From Streptomyces sp. MNU76 (GTDB lineage Bacteria > Actinomycetota > Actinomycetes > Streptomycetales > Streptomycetaceae): 64,000 nt of DNA. Positions 33,402-41,832 of this stretch are shown piece after piece. The stretch lies in the NCBI RefSeq assembly GCF_020982545.1, contig NZ_JAJKLK010000019.1, positions 310,001 to 374,000 of the forward strand, written 5' to 3'. Each line of letters begins with the position of its first letter. Within the stretch, counting starts at the first letter, position 1. A model generated the notes under the pieces. That model worked only from the letters and a program-made list of their open reading frames with translations. It had not been told where the DNA came from and searched no databases. A program made the translations under genes and the position numbers.

Positions 33402-34219
33402 AGATCTGGCTCGACGGCGGACTGCAGGACACCGACTCCGCCCGTGTCTCCGTCCTCGACCACGGACTGACCGTGGGCGACGGCGTCTTCGAGACCGTGA
33501 AGGCGGTCGGGGGCCGGCCGTTCGCGCTGACCCGCCACCTCGACCGGCTGGCCCTCTCGGCCCGCGGACTCGGTCTGCCCGAGCCCGACCTCGACGAGGT
33601 GCGCCGCGCCTGCTCCGCAGTCCTGGAGGCCGAACCGGTCGCGCTCGGCCGGCTGCGCATCACCTACACCGGCGGCCTCTCCCCGCTCGGCTCCGACCGC
33701 GGCGACCACGGCCCGACGCTCGTCGTCGCCCTCGGCGAGACCGCCCGGCGGGCGGACTCCACCGCCGCGATCACCGTCCCGTGGACCCGCAACGAGCGCG
33801 GCGCCCTCACCGGCCTGAAGACCACCTCGTACGCCGAGAACGTCGTCGCCCTCGCCCGCGCCCACGAACAGGGCGCCACCGAGGCGCTGTTCGCCAACAC
33901 CGTGGGGCAGCTCTGCGAGGGCACGGGCTCCAACGTCTTCGTCGTCCTCGACGGGGAGCTCCACACACCGCCGGTCGCCTCCGGTTGCCTCGCGGGCATC
34001 ACCCGCGCCCTCGTCGTCGAGTGGACCGGCGCCCGCGAGACCGACCTGCCGCTGGACGTCCTGGACCGCGCCGACGAGATCTTCCTGACGTCGAGCCTGC
34101 GCGATGTACAGGCCGTGCACCGTGTCGACGCCCGCGAGCTGTCGGCCGCCCCGGGCCCGGTGACGGCCAAGGCGATGCGTGTCTTCGACGAGCGGTCCGG
34201 CGACGACCTGGATCCGTGA
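33398..34219 (+). CDS. pabC: aminotransferase class IV, aminodeoxychorismate lyase-like
   Basis: 273 residues, PLP fold type IV. Features: MKIWLDGGL and DHGLTVGDGVFETVKA at the N-terminus; LKTTSYAENVVALARA contains the probable PLP-lysine; GTGSNVFVV and SGCLAGITRALV complete the site. Next to pabB it should release 4-aminobenzoate and pyruvate from aminodeoxychorismate. Branched-chain or D-amino acid aminotransferase activity is the alternative, as the family is hard to split by sequence. GTG at 33398 is coupled to pabB and has GGAGG upstream. Confidence 0.85.
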   Translation: MKIWLDGGLQDTDSARVSVLDHGLTVGDGVFETVKAVGGRPFALTRHLDRLALSARGLGLPEPDLDEVRRACSAVLEAEPVALGRLRITYTGGLSPLGSDRGDHGPTLVVALGETARRADSTAAITVPWTRNERGALTGLKTTSYAENVVALARAHEQGATEALFANTVGQLCEGTGSNVFVVLDGELHTPPVASGCLAGITRALVVEWTGARETDLPLDVLDRADEIFLTSSLRDVQAVHRVDARELSAAPGPVTAKAMRVFDERSGDDLDP

Positions 34220-34299
34220 TCGGGACCCGTTCACGCGGTCCCGAGAATGCTGACGATATTCAGCGGACTCCACGCCTCGCGGCGGGTAGAACACTGCTG

Positions 34300-35124
34300 A
34301 TGACCACCACCCTGCGGCCCATCGAGCCGCTTCAACAGGCCGCCGACGGAACGCGCTCACGTCGCTACCAGGTGTGTGTCAACAGCCGTCCCGTCGGCGA
34401 GATACACCTCGGCACCCGCCCCGACCCCGGCTCGACGGCCGCGCGCATCCTGGACCTGCGCATCGACGAACCGGACCGGCGGCGGGGCCGGGCCACCGTC
34501 GCGGCGCTCGCCGCCGAGGAGGTGGCCCGCGGCTGGGGCTGCCGGCGGATCGAGGTGTCCGTACCGGCCGACGCCGAGCCCGCCCTGCGGCTGGCCCAGA
34601 CGCTCGGGTACGTCCTGCGCAACCGGAACATGAGCAAGGCCCTCGGCGGGACCGCGCCCGAACTGCCCGAGGGCAGCAGGGGCAGGCCCATGACGGAGGC
34701 CGAGTACGGGCCCTGGAAGGAAGCCGGGCTGGAGGGCTACGCCCAGGACTGGATCGCCCGCGGCATGCCCGAGGCGGAGGCGTACGCGAAGGCCGCCCTG
34801 GACTACCAGCGCTGTCTCCCGCAGGGTGTCGCCTCCCCGAACAACCTGTGCAGCGTTCTGGAGCACGAGGGCACGAGGGTCGGCACCCTCTGGCTGTGGC
34901 TGACCGACGACCGGGCCTTCGTGTACGACGTCGAGGCGGACGCCGCCCACCGGGGCCGGGGCCACGGCCGCACACTGATGCTGCTGGCCGAGGCCCAGGC
35001 GATCGCGGCCGGGAAGCCCGCCATCGCGCTCAACGTCTTCGCGGGCAACTTCCGGGCCGAATGCCTCTACGAGTCCCTCGGCTACGAGACGACCAGCCAC
35101 CACCTCTCCAAGCCGCTGCTCTGA
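34300..35124 (+). CDS. double GNAT-domain acetyltransferase
   Basis: 274 residues with two GNAT-like halves. The first half (residues 1-125) has a partial coenzyme A loop (IDEPDRRRGRATVAALAAEE). The second half, after GTRVGTLWLWL, has the full motif DAAHRGRGHGRTLMLLAEAQ and NVFAGNFRAECLYESLGYE. The C-terminal domain is probably the catalytic one. Substrate unknown. ATG at 34300 overlaps the TGA of an upstream frame and lacks a strong ribosome site. Convergent with the DsbA-like gene. Confidence 0.88.
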   Translation: MTTTLRPIEPLQQAADGTRSRRYQVCVNSRPVGEIHLGTRPDPGSTAARILDLRIDEPDRRRGRATVAALAAEEVARGWGCRRIEVSVPADAEPALRLAQTLGYVLRNRNMSKALGGTAPELPEGSRGRPMTEAEYGPWKEAGLEGYAQDWIARGMPEAEAYAKAALDYQRCLPQGVASPNNLCSVLEHEGTRVGTLWLWLTDDRAFVYDVEADAAHRGRGHGRTLMLLAEAQAIAAGKPAIALNVFAGNFRAECLYESLGYETTSHHLSKPLL

Positions 35125-35254
35125 ACGGTCGTGGGGCGCACGAGGCCCCGCCCGGCACGGGGGGCCTGGCCCCGGCCCGGTGGCCCCAAGGGCGCGTGGC
35201 CCACGACAGCGGGCCGTGTGGATCACGGGCGCCGCCGCCGGTGGCCGAAGGCGC

Positions 35255-35773
35255 TCAGACGCTCTCGGCCAGCAGCCGGTCGGCGATCTCCTCGATGCGC
35301 TCGCGCAGCCCCTCCTGGCTCTTGCCGCCGTCGAGACGCTCGCCGCCGATGACGTACGTGGGCGTGCCCGTCACGCCGATCGCCTTGCCCTCGGCCTGGT
35401 CGGCGTCGACGATCAGGATGTGCCGGCCGTCGATCAGCGCCGTGTCGAACTCCTCGGCGTCCAGACCGAGTTCACGGGCCGCCTCCACCAGGAACGGCTC
35501 TCCGGTCCGGCCCAGCTCCTCGACCCGGCCGAGCACCGCCTCGACGTACGGCCACGCCTGCCCCTGTTCCGCGGCCTCCTCGGCGGCCTGCGCGGCGGCG
35601 AAGGCGTGCTTGTGCTTCTCCAGCGGGAAGTGCCGCAGCCGTACGTCGAGCCGGTCGCCGTAGCGGGCCCGCAGCGCGCGGATGTCGTCGAGGGCGCTGC
35701 GGCAGTCGGGACACTGGAGTTCGCACCAGACGTCCAGGACGACGGCGGACGGCACGGGGGAGGAGTCGCTCAT
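35255..35773 (-). CDS. DsbA-family thioredoxin-fold protein
   Basis: 172 residues. The thioredoxin fold opens VVLDVWCELQCPDCRSAL with a CPDC active site; the helical insert and the cis-Pro segment GVTGTPTYVIGGERL follow. No signal peptide is present, so it should be cytosolic, as in the mycothiol-linked or FrnE-like oxidoreductases. ATG at 35773 has GGGAGA eight bases upstream; the frame is open to 35950. Confidence 0.88.
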   Translation of the reverse strand: MSDSSPVPSAVVLDVWCELQCPDCRSALDDIRALRARYGDRLDVRLRHFPLEKHKHAFAAAQAAEEAAEQGQAWPYVEAVLGRVEELGRTGEPFLVEAARELGLDAEEFDTALIDGRHILIVDADQAEGKAIGVTGTPTYVIGGERLDGGKSQEGLRERIEEIADRLLAESV

Positions 35774-35965
35774 GGGGTCAGTCTCCCAGCTTCCGGGCCC
35801 GTGCCCGGACGTGGCCCGGTAGCGGCCCGGGCGTGAACACCGACCCCGAGACGACCCGGAGATGTCCCTGAGGTCTCCCCGGACCATGGCATATCGGACG
35901 CCTGGAGGTGCAGGATGGAAGGGACGCAACGCGAACGCCCGACCGAGCACCGCCTGGAGGACCGG

Positions 35966-36421
35966 ATGATTGCCGAGACAGTCTGCGCCGCCGTCTCAGC
36001 GGCGGGCCTGGGCATCGCCGCGATCACGGCGTATCGGAAGCGGTTCCTCCGTGCGGCCCGTATCGCCGCCTACTCGCTCGTTCCGCTCGGCCTGGTGATG
36101 ACCGGAGTCGTCGAGTGGCTGGCCGACACCGCGTTCAGCCCCACCGCGTGGGTCGGCTTCGGTGTGCTCGGCGCCGCCTGGTTCCTCTTCATGACCACCC
36201 GCGCCGTGGAGCGGCGCCGCGGGGTCACCGGCAAGGAGCGCAAGGAGACCAAGGCGTCCAGTACGGAGGCGATAGCCCCGACGGCCTCGGCGCCCTCGCT
36301 CGGCCAGGGTGCCCGGCCGGCGGCGCGCCCGGCGGCGAGCCCTCGGGCGGCGGGTTCCGGTGCGTCCGGCGCGGACGACTTCAGCGACATCGAGGCGATC
36401 CTGAAGAAGCACGGCATCTGA
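35966..36421 (+). CDS. membrane protein with disordered C-terminal tail
   Basis: 151 residues. Three hydrophobic segments (VCAAVSAAGLGIAAITAY, IAAYSLVPLGLVMTGVVEWL, WVGFGVLGAAWFLFMTT) are followed by a basic stretch (RAVERRRG) and an Ala/Ser/Pro-rich tail. The tail ends DDFSDIEAILKKHGI, a short acidic-to-basic motif seen at the ends of several Streptomyces membrane proteins. ATG at 35966 has GGAGG five bases upstream; another ATG at 35915 is less well placed. Divergent from the DsbA-like gene. Function unknown. Confidence 0.78.
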   Translation: MIAETVCAAVSAAGLGIAAITAYRKRFLRAARIAAYSLVPLGLVMTGVVEWLADTAFSPTAWVGFGVLGAAWFLFMTTRAVERRRGVTGKERKETKASSTEAIAPTASAPSLGQGARPAARPAASPRAAGSGASGADDFSDIEAILKKHGI

Positions 36422-36602
36422 TCACCGGCGGCACGGCCTCCGACTCTTGTGAAGGGGTGCTGACTGAAACGACACAGAAGGTCGGGCAGCGGCGCCGAAG
36501 TGATCACGTTCGCTCCGTACGTTGTGGATATTGGCGAACTCTCCGTCATTCCTGGTTGGTTGATCGCGCGGAGGGTCTCCGCTGCGTCATCATCGCGGCG
36601 AG

Positions 36603-36755
36603 ATGCTGGACACAACACCGAGCGACACCGCCGCCCCGCCCGAGGAGCGACGAGGTTGTCTCTTCGCGCTCTCCCAGCCACCGCTGATGATCTTCCTAGC
36701 GGTGATCGGCTGCCTGCTGCTCATGGCGTCACTGCACGACCTGCTGATGCTGTGA
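36603..36755 (+). CDS. 50-residue single-pass membrane protein
   Basis: Not covered by long open frames but convincing. ATG at 36603 opens MLDTTPSDTAAPPEERRGC, followed by the hydrophobic segment PPLMIFLAVIGCLLLMASL and a short end (HDLLMLL-like). Third-position G/C bias is typical of the organism. A hairpin terminator begins eight bases after the stop. The Shine-Dalgarno is weak (GGCGAG). No known function. Confidence 0.6.
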   Translation: MLDTTPSDTAAPPEERRGCLFALSQPPLMIFLAVIGCLLLMASLHDLLML

Positions 36756-36762
36756 GCTGTAA

Positions 36763-36797
36763 ACGGAGCCCCTGACGTCACCCGTCGAGGGCTCCGT
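36763..36797. terminator. bidirectional terminator
   Basis: ACGGAGCCC (36763-36771) pairs with GGGCTCCGT (36789-36797). The loop contains GACG/CGTC. It lies between the convergent genes 36603-36755 and 36840-37400. Confidence 0.7.
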
Positions 36798-36839
36798 CAG
36801 CCCCCGTACGCGCACACGGGCCGAGGGCCGGCGATCCGC

Positions 36840-37400
36840 TCAGCCCGCCGCCTCCTTGCGGCGTGCCCGGTAGGCGGCCACATGCAGGCGATTTCCACAG
36901 GTACGGCTGTCGCAGTAGCGGCGCGAGCGGTTGCGGGAGAGGTCCACGAAAGCCCGTCTGCAGTCGGGCGCCTCGCAGCGGCGCAGCCGCTCCTGTTCCC
37001 CGGCGACCACGAAGAAGGCGAGCGCCATGCCGCAGTCGGCGGCCAGGTGGTCGGCCAGCGACGCGCCGGGGGCGAAGTAGTGCACATGCCAGTCGTAGCC
37101 GTCGTGGTCGGTGAGCCGGGGTGTGGTGCCCGCGGCGGCGATCAGTTCGTTGATGACGGCGGCGGCCGAGGCCGGGTCGGGGGCCGCGAAGACCTCCGCG
37201 AACCGGCCACGAATCCTGCGTACGGCCGCGAGGTCGAGCTCTGACAGCACTCCGACCTCGCTGACCTCGTGGTTTCGTACGAAGTCGGCGAGCGCCGCGA
37301 CGGTCGCGAGCCCGTCGGTCGCCGGGTCGTTCTCCGGCGCGGTGTTCACCAGATCGACCACGGCGTCGAGGGAACACCGGGTGTCGTGGGTGATCAGCAC
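36840..37400 (-). CDS. CGNR zinc-finger protein
   Basis: 186 residues. The N-terminal ABATE-type helical domain (DAVVDLVNTAPENDPATDG, LADFVRNHE) precedes a C-terminal treble of cysteines: CEAPDCRRAF, then YCDSRTCGNRLHVAAYRARR with the CGNR box. It is probably a DNA-binding regulator. GTG at 37400 has GGGAG five bases upstream; the frame is open to 37577 but without support. Monocistronic. Confidence 0.88.
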   Translation of the reverse strand: MLITHDTRCSLDAVVDLVNTAPENDPATDGLATVAALADFVRNHEVSEVGVLSELDLAAVRRIRGRFAEVFAAPDPASAAAVINELIAAAGTTPRLTDHDGYDWHVHYFAPGASLADHLAADCGMALAFFVVAGEQERLRRCEAPDCRRAFVDLSRNRSRRYCDSRTCGNRLHVAAYRARRKEAAG

Positions 37401-37709
37401 GTTTCGCTCCCTGGCCTGCGAGGTTCGGGCGGGCGCCCGCCGATGCTGGCCGATGGTAATGGTTCGGCGGGCGGTGGGCCGGTGTGGACCGTATTGGAGC
37501 TCCCTGGAGGACCCCTGGTACGAGCGGAACGGGCCAGGGCCCCGATTCGTGCCCGATTCGCCGGTTCGCGCGGCCACGACACGGCGACGCCGCCGCGCGG
37601 GGATCCGCGCGACGGCGTCGATGGGTCGGCCTGAAGCCGTATTCGGTTGTACGGGCCCGAGCCGTCTCCCCGAGTGGACGGCGCCGGGCGGCTCTGTGGC
37701 CCTCGGCCC
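37401..37709 (-). other. intergenic region between the CGNR gene and ssgB
   Basis: 309 bp between two minus-strand genes. It includes the hairpin CGACGCCG (37585-37592) / CGGCGTCG (37613-37620), a candidate ssgB terminator, and presumably the CGNR-gene promoter. No coding region was seen. Confidence 0.45.
37585..37620 (-). terminator. possible ssgB terminator
   Basis: CGACGCCG with CGGCGTCG and an inner CCGCGCG/CGCGCGA pairing form a long GC-rich stem about 90 bp after the ssgB stop. Confidence 0.5.
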
Positions 37710-38123
37710 CTAGCTTTCCGCCAGGATGTGCGAGAGCTCCTGATCGAGGTCGAAGTGCCGGTGTTCCGTGCCGGGCGGCACGGCGGCGTCTGTGCGCTTC
37801 AGGAAGGACTCCAGGGCCCGCGCCGGGGCTTCGAGGAGGGCTTCGCCCTCCGGGGAGCTCAGGGCGATGCACACGACGCCCTGGCCGTGACTGCGCGACG
37901 GCCAGACACGGACGTCACCGGTGCCGGTGGGCCGGTGCAGCCCTTCGGCGAGGAGGTCGCGGGCGAACACCCATTCGACGGTTTCCTCTGCTCCGGTGTG
38001 GAAGGTGGCGTGCACGGCGTAGGGGTCGGCCGTGTCATACCGCAGTCCCGCGGGAACGGGCAGTGAGGACTCGCTCGACACAACGAGGCGCAGGTGCAGC
38101 TCGCAGCTGACCGTGGTGTTCAT
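37710..38123 (-). CDS. ssgB: sporulation-specific cell division protein SsgB
   Basis: 137 residues, MNTTVSCELHLRLVVSSESS to ELSHILAES. This is the nearly invariant SsgB sequence of Streptomyces. With SsgA, SsgB marks future septum sites in aerial hyphae and recruits FtsZ, so it is needed for sporulation. SsgA-like proteins occur only in morphologically complex actinomycetes, which helps identify the organism. ATG at 38123 is followed at once by the conserved N-terminus; the frame is open to 38189 but not conserved in my memory of the family. Divergent from the next gene across about 190 bp. Confidence 0.97.
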   Translation of the reverse strand: MNTTVSCELHLRLVVSSESSLPVPAGLRYDTADPYAVHATFHTGAEETVEWVFARDLLAEGLHRPTGTGDVRVWPSRSHGQGVVCIALSSPEGEALLEAPARALESFLKRTDAAVPPGTEHRHFDLDQELSHILAES

Positions 38124-38314
38124 AAGCGCCAAGGCCTTTCGCTCAGTGTGCGCTCGGGGATTCGCACGTCGGCGAAATCGACATGCCACCTACGGTGCCG
38201 TTGTAAACCCCTCTGGGAGTTTTGCGTCGCTTTTGGTAGCTCATCCGGCCGAGACCGTCTTCGGTCGGTACGACCATTCCGGTGACCGGTTTCTCTCCGG
38301 TAGGGTTTGGCCGT

Positions 38315-38794
38315 ATGGACACGGGGAGTTACGGACCGGGGGAAGCCGCTCTGGCGGCCGACGGAACGAAGAGTGACATCGACGTAGCGAACAGTGAGGC
38401 CGATGTGGCCAAGAACGAAGTGCCGCTCGGATCCCGTGCGCCGGAATTCATCAGAGCGCGGCGGATGCTGCACCTGAGCTGGCAGGTGGCCATCTTCGTC
38501 GTCGGTCTGGCGGTGGTGGTCACGGGCGTGATCATGCTTCCGCTTCCCGGTCCCGGCTGGGTCGTGATCTTCGCGGGCATGGCGATCTGGGCGACGGAAT
38601 TCGTCTGGGCCCAGCTGGTGCTCCGCTGGACCAAGCGGAAGGTCACTGAGGCCACGCAGCGCGCCCTCGACCCCAAGGTCCGGCGCCGCAACATCATTCT
38701 GACCTCGATCGGCCTGGTGATCGTGGCCGGCCTCGTCGGTTTCTACGTCTGGAAGTTCGGCTTCGAGGTGCCTTGGAACATCAAGAACCAGTGA
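38315..38794 (+). CDS. PGPGW-motif membrane protein (TIGR02611 type)
   Basis: 159 residues. A polar N-terminal part of about 45 residues precedes two membrane segments around the hallmark LPLPGPGWVVIFAGMAIWA and a third near the end (IILTSIGLVIVAGLVGFYV). Function is unknown; the family is widespread in actinobacteria. TAGGGT at 38301-38306 lies nine bases before the ATG at 38315, which suggests a leaderless or very short-leader transcript. Confidence 0.88.
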   Translation: MDTGSYGPGEAALAADGTKSDIDVANSEADVAKNEVPLGSRAPEFIRARRMLHLSWQVAIFVVGLAVVVTGVIMLPLPGPGWVVIFAGMAIWATEFVWAQLVLRWTKRKVTEATQRALDPKVRRRNIILTSIGLVIVAGLVGFYVWKFGFEVPWNIKNQ

Positions 38795-38872
38795 GCCCGC
38801 CGGGACGGCGGCGGGGATTCCAGGTGTGGTCGGAGGCACCCCCTGACATGGGGTAATGTTCTTCCTGCATCC

Positions 38873-38944
38873 GGGCGATTAGCTCAGTGGGAGAGCGCTT
38901 CGTTCACACCGAAGAGGTCACTGGTTCGAACCCAGTATCGCCCA
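38873..38944 (+). tRNA. tRNA-Val (CAC)
   Basis: A 72-nt cloverleaf with acceptor GGGCGAT/ATCGCCC, anticodon loop TTCACAC (CAC) and T arm GGTTCGAACCC. Identical to 49394-49465. CCA is not encoded. TAATGT at 38854-38859 is a plausible -10. Confidence 0.96.
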
Positions 38945-38954
38945 CCGGATGATG

Positions 38955-38992
38955 ACGACCCGGTCCACGGAAACGTGGACCGGGTCGTTTTT
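38955..38992 (+). terminator. intrinsic terminator of the tRNA-Val gene
   Basis: CGACCCGGTCCACG (38956-38969), GAAA loop, CGTGGACCGGGTCG (38974-38987), then TTTTT: a textbook Rho-independent terminator. Confidence 0.92.
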
Positions 38993-39480
38993 CGTGGTGG
39001 CGGCCCGGGGGTGCGCGGTGTGTCGCCCGGAGTGTTCGCCCTGCCGAGGGTCGAGGGTCGAGGGCCGAGGGCCGGTGCCGCGAGAGGCGAGCCGGCGGTC
39101 GTGCGCGACCTCGGTGACACCTCCGGCACTGCGGCTCTGGCGGCCTCTGGCGCTTCGGCCTCTGGCACTTCGGCCTCCGGCCGAATCCGGTGCTTCTGTG
39201 TCCCTTGCGTGGCGCTCGTGCTCGGTGGGCCCGCCGTGCTCGCGGGCGGTTCTGGGGCGGGGCGGGCCGCGCCCCGCTGACTCCTTTCCGCCTCGTCCGT
39301 CAGCCGCGTGACGGCCCTCTTCGTGTTCGGCCCATCGACCGCAACTCGCCCACCTGCGCTTTCAGTTGACCGGCCGTCACCTGCGGGGCCGCAGCGCCGG
39401 GCGCGTCGCCGACTCCGCTTTCCATCAATTCCTGTCCGAATCATTGACGTCTCCTGAGGGGCTCCGTACCTTGTGCCAGC
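38993..39480. other. non-coding stretch upstream of the sugar ABC operon
   Basis: About 490 bp with no gene I can support. Short direct repeats of the type GCCTCTGGC...TTCGG occur around 39133-39185. Open frames on both strands have poor codon bias, and the minus-strand one merely reads through the tRNA. Confidence 0.5.
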
Positions 39481-39503
39481 AAGCGCTTACTTGAAACGAT
39501 TCA
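39481..39503. promoter_or_regulatory. LacI-type operator pair
   Basis: AAGCGCTT (39481-39488) and TGAAACGATTCA (39492-39503, CG-centred dyad) lie 36-58 bp before the binding-protein gene. Their form fits a LacI-family repressor site controlling carbohydrate uptake. No lacI-type gene lies nearby. Confidence 0.55.
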
Positions 39504-39538
39504 TGGCGCGGGACGCAGCGTCGCGGGGAGGCTCAACC

Positions 39539-40828
39539 ATGCAGCAAAACAGGAACGTTGAGAGGCGGACGGTCCTCAAGGCGGCCGGAGCCTCACTGGC
39601 CGTCGCGGGGTTGGGAGCGACAGCCACGGCTTGTGGCGGCGACAGTGGCGCGGGGGATGGGACGGTGACGATCCGTTACGCCTGGTGGGGCGCCGAGGAC
39701 CGCGCGGAGCGCATCAAGAAGAGCATCGCGCTTTTCGAGAAGAAGTACCCGAAGATCAAGGTGAAGACGGACTTCCAGCCGTACCTCGACTTCTGGAAGA
39801 AGTTCAACACCCAGGCCTCCGGTGGAAATCCGCCGGATGTGTTCCAGAATGCCATCGGCTTCCTCCGGAAATATGACGCCAAGAATGTGCTGCTCGATCT
39901 CAGCCCACAGGTCGAGGCGGGCAATCTCTCCCTCGACGGCTTCAGAGCCGGCCTGGAGAAGTTCGGCGAGGTCGACGGAAAGCTGCTCGGCGTTCCGGTC
40001 GGGTCCAACTCGATGGCCCTGGTGATCGACAAGCCCGTCTACACCAAGTCGGGCGTCAAGCCCGAGCAGGGGTGGACCTGGGACGACTTCGACGCGGCGA
40101 TGAGGAAGATCCGCGACAAGGCGGGGCGCGCCGGTGACAGCGGCATGTACGGGGTGATGTACCTCTACGACCTCTACCTGCGCCAGAACGGCAAGGCGTT
40201 CTTCACCGAGGACGGACTCGGCTTCACCGAGGCGGACCTGAAGGCCTGGTGGTCGAAGGCCGAGAAGGGCATCGAGGAAGGCCTCTTCGCCGATCCCAAG
40301 AAGGTCGCGCAGATCAAGCCCAAGTCCGCGGTCGCCGCGGAGCTCGCCGCCGGTGAGTTCACCTGGGACAACTTCACCGTCCGCTACACCTCCGAGGGCA
40401 AGAGCGAATACGGTCTGGCGCCCATCCCGACCACCGACGGCAAGAAGACCGGTCAGTACCTCGGTTCCCTCATGCTCAGCGCGTCCAAGCGTACGCAGCA
40501 CCCCAAGGAGGTCGCGCAGTTCATCGACTTCATGGTGCACGAGCCCGAGGTCGCCAAGATCATGGGCTATGACCGCGGGGTGCCCGCGACGCAGGCCCAG
40601 TACGACGCGTTCCAGCCGACCGACCCGGTCAACAAGGCGATCGCCGAGTACGAGGAGTCCCTCGTCTCGGCGGGCGTGCTGGAGCCCATCACCCCGCACC
40701 CGAACGGCGCGGACATCTGCGAGGCGGCCTTCCTGCGCATCGGTGAGGAACTCGGTCTCGGCACGCGCTCGGTCGACGACGCCGTCAAGCAGTTCTTCAC
40801 CGAGTCGAAGACGGCTCTCGGCACCTGA
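39539..40828 (+). CDS. sugar ABC transporter substrate-binding lipoprotein
   Basis: 429 residues. The signal has both a twin-arginine stretch (VERRTVLKAAGASLA) and a lipobox-like GATATACGG, so it may be a Tat lipoprotein. The mature part is a family-1 solute-binding protein: VTIRYAWWGAEDRAERIKKS, FEKKYPKIKVK, GVPVGSNSMALVID and WTWDDFDAAMRKI. ATG at 39539 has GGGAGG seven bases upstream. It heads an operon with two permeases overlapping by one base each. No ATPase gene is present; in Streptomyces a shared MsiK-type ATPase usually serves such systems. Confidence 0.94.
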   Translation: MQQNRNVERRTVLKAAGASLAVAGLGATATACGGDSGAGDGTVTIRYAWWGAEDRAERIKKSIALFEKKYPKIKVKTDFQPYLDFWKKFNTQASGGNPPDVFQNAIGFLRKYDAKNVLLDLSPQVEAGNLSLDGFRAGLEKFGEVDGKLLGVPVGSNSMALVIDKPVYTKSGVKPEQGWTWDDFDAAMRKIRDKAGRAGDSGMYGVMYLYDLYLRQNGKAFFTEDGLGFTEADLKAWWSKAEKGIEEGLFADPKKVAQIKPKSAVAAELAAGEFTWDNFTVRYTSEGKSEYGLAPIPTTDGKKTGQYLGSLMLSASKRTQHPKEVAQFIDFMVHEPEVAKIMGYDRGVPATQAQYDAFQPTDPVNKAIAEYEESLVSAGVLEPITPHPNGADICEAAFLRIGEELGLGTRSVDDAVKQFFTESKTALGT

Positions 40829-41832
40829 TGGGAACCACCGTGACACACGCCCCTGCGACGGAGGGCCTGTCCAAGGACGAGCGCTCCGAGCCGCGGCAGA
40901 GTCCGGCCGACACCCCGAGCCCCGCCGCACTCAAGCGGCGGGGCCGCCGGGAGAACCTGGCCGGCTATCTCTTCATGTCCCCGTGGATCGCCGGATTCCT
41001 GCTGCTCACGGCAGGCCCGATGATCGCCTCGCTCTACTTCGCGTTCACCGACTACAACCTGTTCGACGCGCCCCGGTGGATCGGCCTGGACAACTTCTCC
41101 GAGATGTTCGCCGACCCGCGCTGGCGTCACTCGGTGCGGGTGACGCTGTGGTACGTCGTCGTCGGCACGCCGCTCAAGCTGCTGCTGGCCCTCGGTGTGG
41201 CGCTGCTGCTGGCCCAGAAGCGGCGTGGGCAGGCCTTCTACCGGGCCGCCTTCTACGCGCCGTCGCTGATCGGGGCCAGTGTCTCCATCGCGATCGTCTG
41301 GAAGGCGATCTTCTCCGACGACGCGATCGTCGACCGTACGCAGAAGATCTTCGGGATCGACGTCGGCGGCTGGACCGGCGACCCGGAGCTGATCATCTAC
41401 AGCCTGGTGGCGCTCACCGTCTGGCAGTTCGGCGCTCCCATGGTCATCTTCCTCGCCGGGCTCAAGCAGGTGCCGCGCGAGCTGTACGAGGCCGCCGAGG
41501 TCGACGGGGCGGGCCAGTGGCGGCGGTTCTGGAACATCACCCTGCCGATGATCTCGCCGGTCCTCTTCTTCAACGTCCTGCTGGAGACGATCCACTCGTT
41601 CCAGATCTTCAGCTCGGCGTACATCGTCGGCGGCGGTGCCGGAGGCAACGCCTGTGGTCCCGCTGACGGTTCGATGGTCTACACCTGTTATCTCTACGTC
41701 CAGGGCTTCGAGAACAGTCGCATGGGTCTGGCCTCCGCCATGGCGTGGCTGCTGCTGATCGCGGTCGCCCTGGTGACAGGGGTGCTGTTCTGGTCCCAGA
41801 AGCGCTGGGTGCACTACGAGGAGGGTGCCTGA
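40828..41832 (+). CDS. carbohydrate ABC transporter permease 1
   Basis: 334 residues with six membrane segments after a polar N-terminal extension. The EAA loop is ELYEAAEVDGAGQWRRFWNITLP. A loop of about 30 residues with two Cys (GGNACGPADGSMVYTCYLYV) lies in the last third. ATG at 40828 overlaps the preceding stop (TGATG). Confidence 0.94.
   Translation: MGTTVTHAPATEGLSKDERSEPRQSPADTPSPAALKRRGRRENLAGYLFMSPWIAGFLLLTAGPMIASLYFAFTDYNLFDAPRWIGLDNFSEMFADPRWRHSVRVTLWYVVVGTPLKLLLALGVALLLAQKRRGQAFYRAAFYAPSLIGASVSIAIVWKAIFSDDAIVDRTQKIFGIDVGGWTGDPELIIYSLVALTVWQFGAPMVIFLAGLKQVPRELYEAAEVDGAGQWRRFWNITLPMISPVLFFNVLLETIHSFQIFSSAYIVGGGAGGNACGPADGSMVYTCYLYVQGFENSRMGLASAMAWLLLIAVALVTGVLFWSQKRWVHYEEGA

Noticed and set aside
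38975..39280. Plus-strand frame of 101 codons
   Set aside because: Begins inside the tRNA terminator, is low-complexity Gly/Ala/Ser, with no ribosome site.
38884..39444. Minus-strand frame of 186 codons over the tRNA-Val
   Set aside because: It reads through the tRNA (ending RYWVRTSDLFGVNEALSH, a well-known artefact) and has no codon bias.
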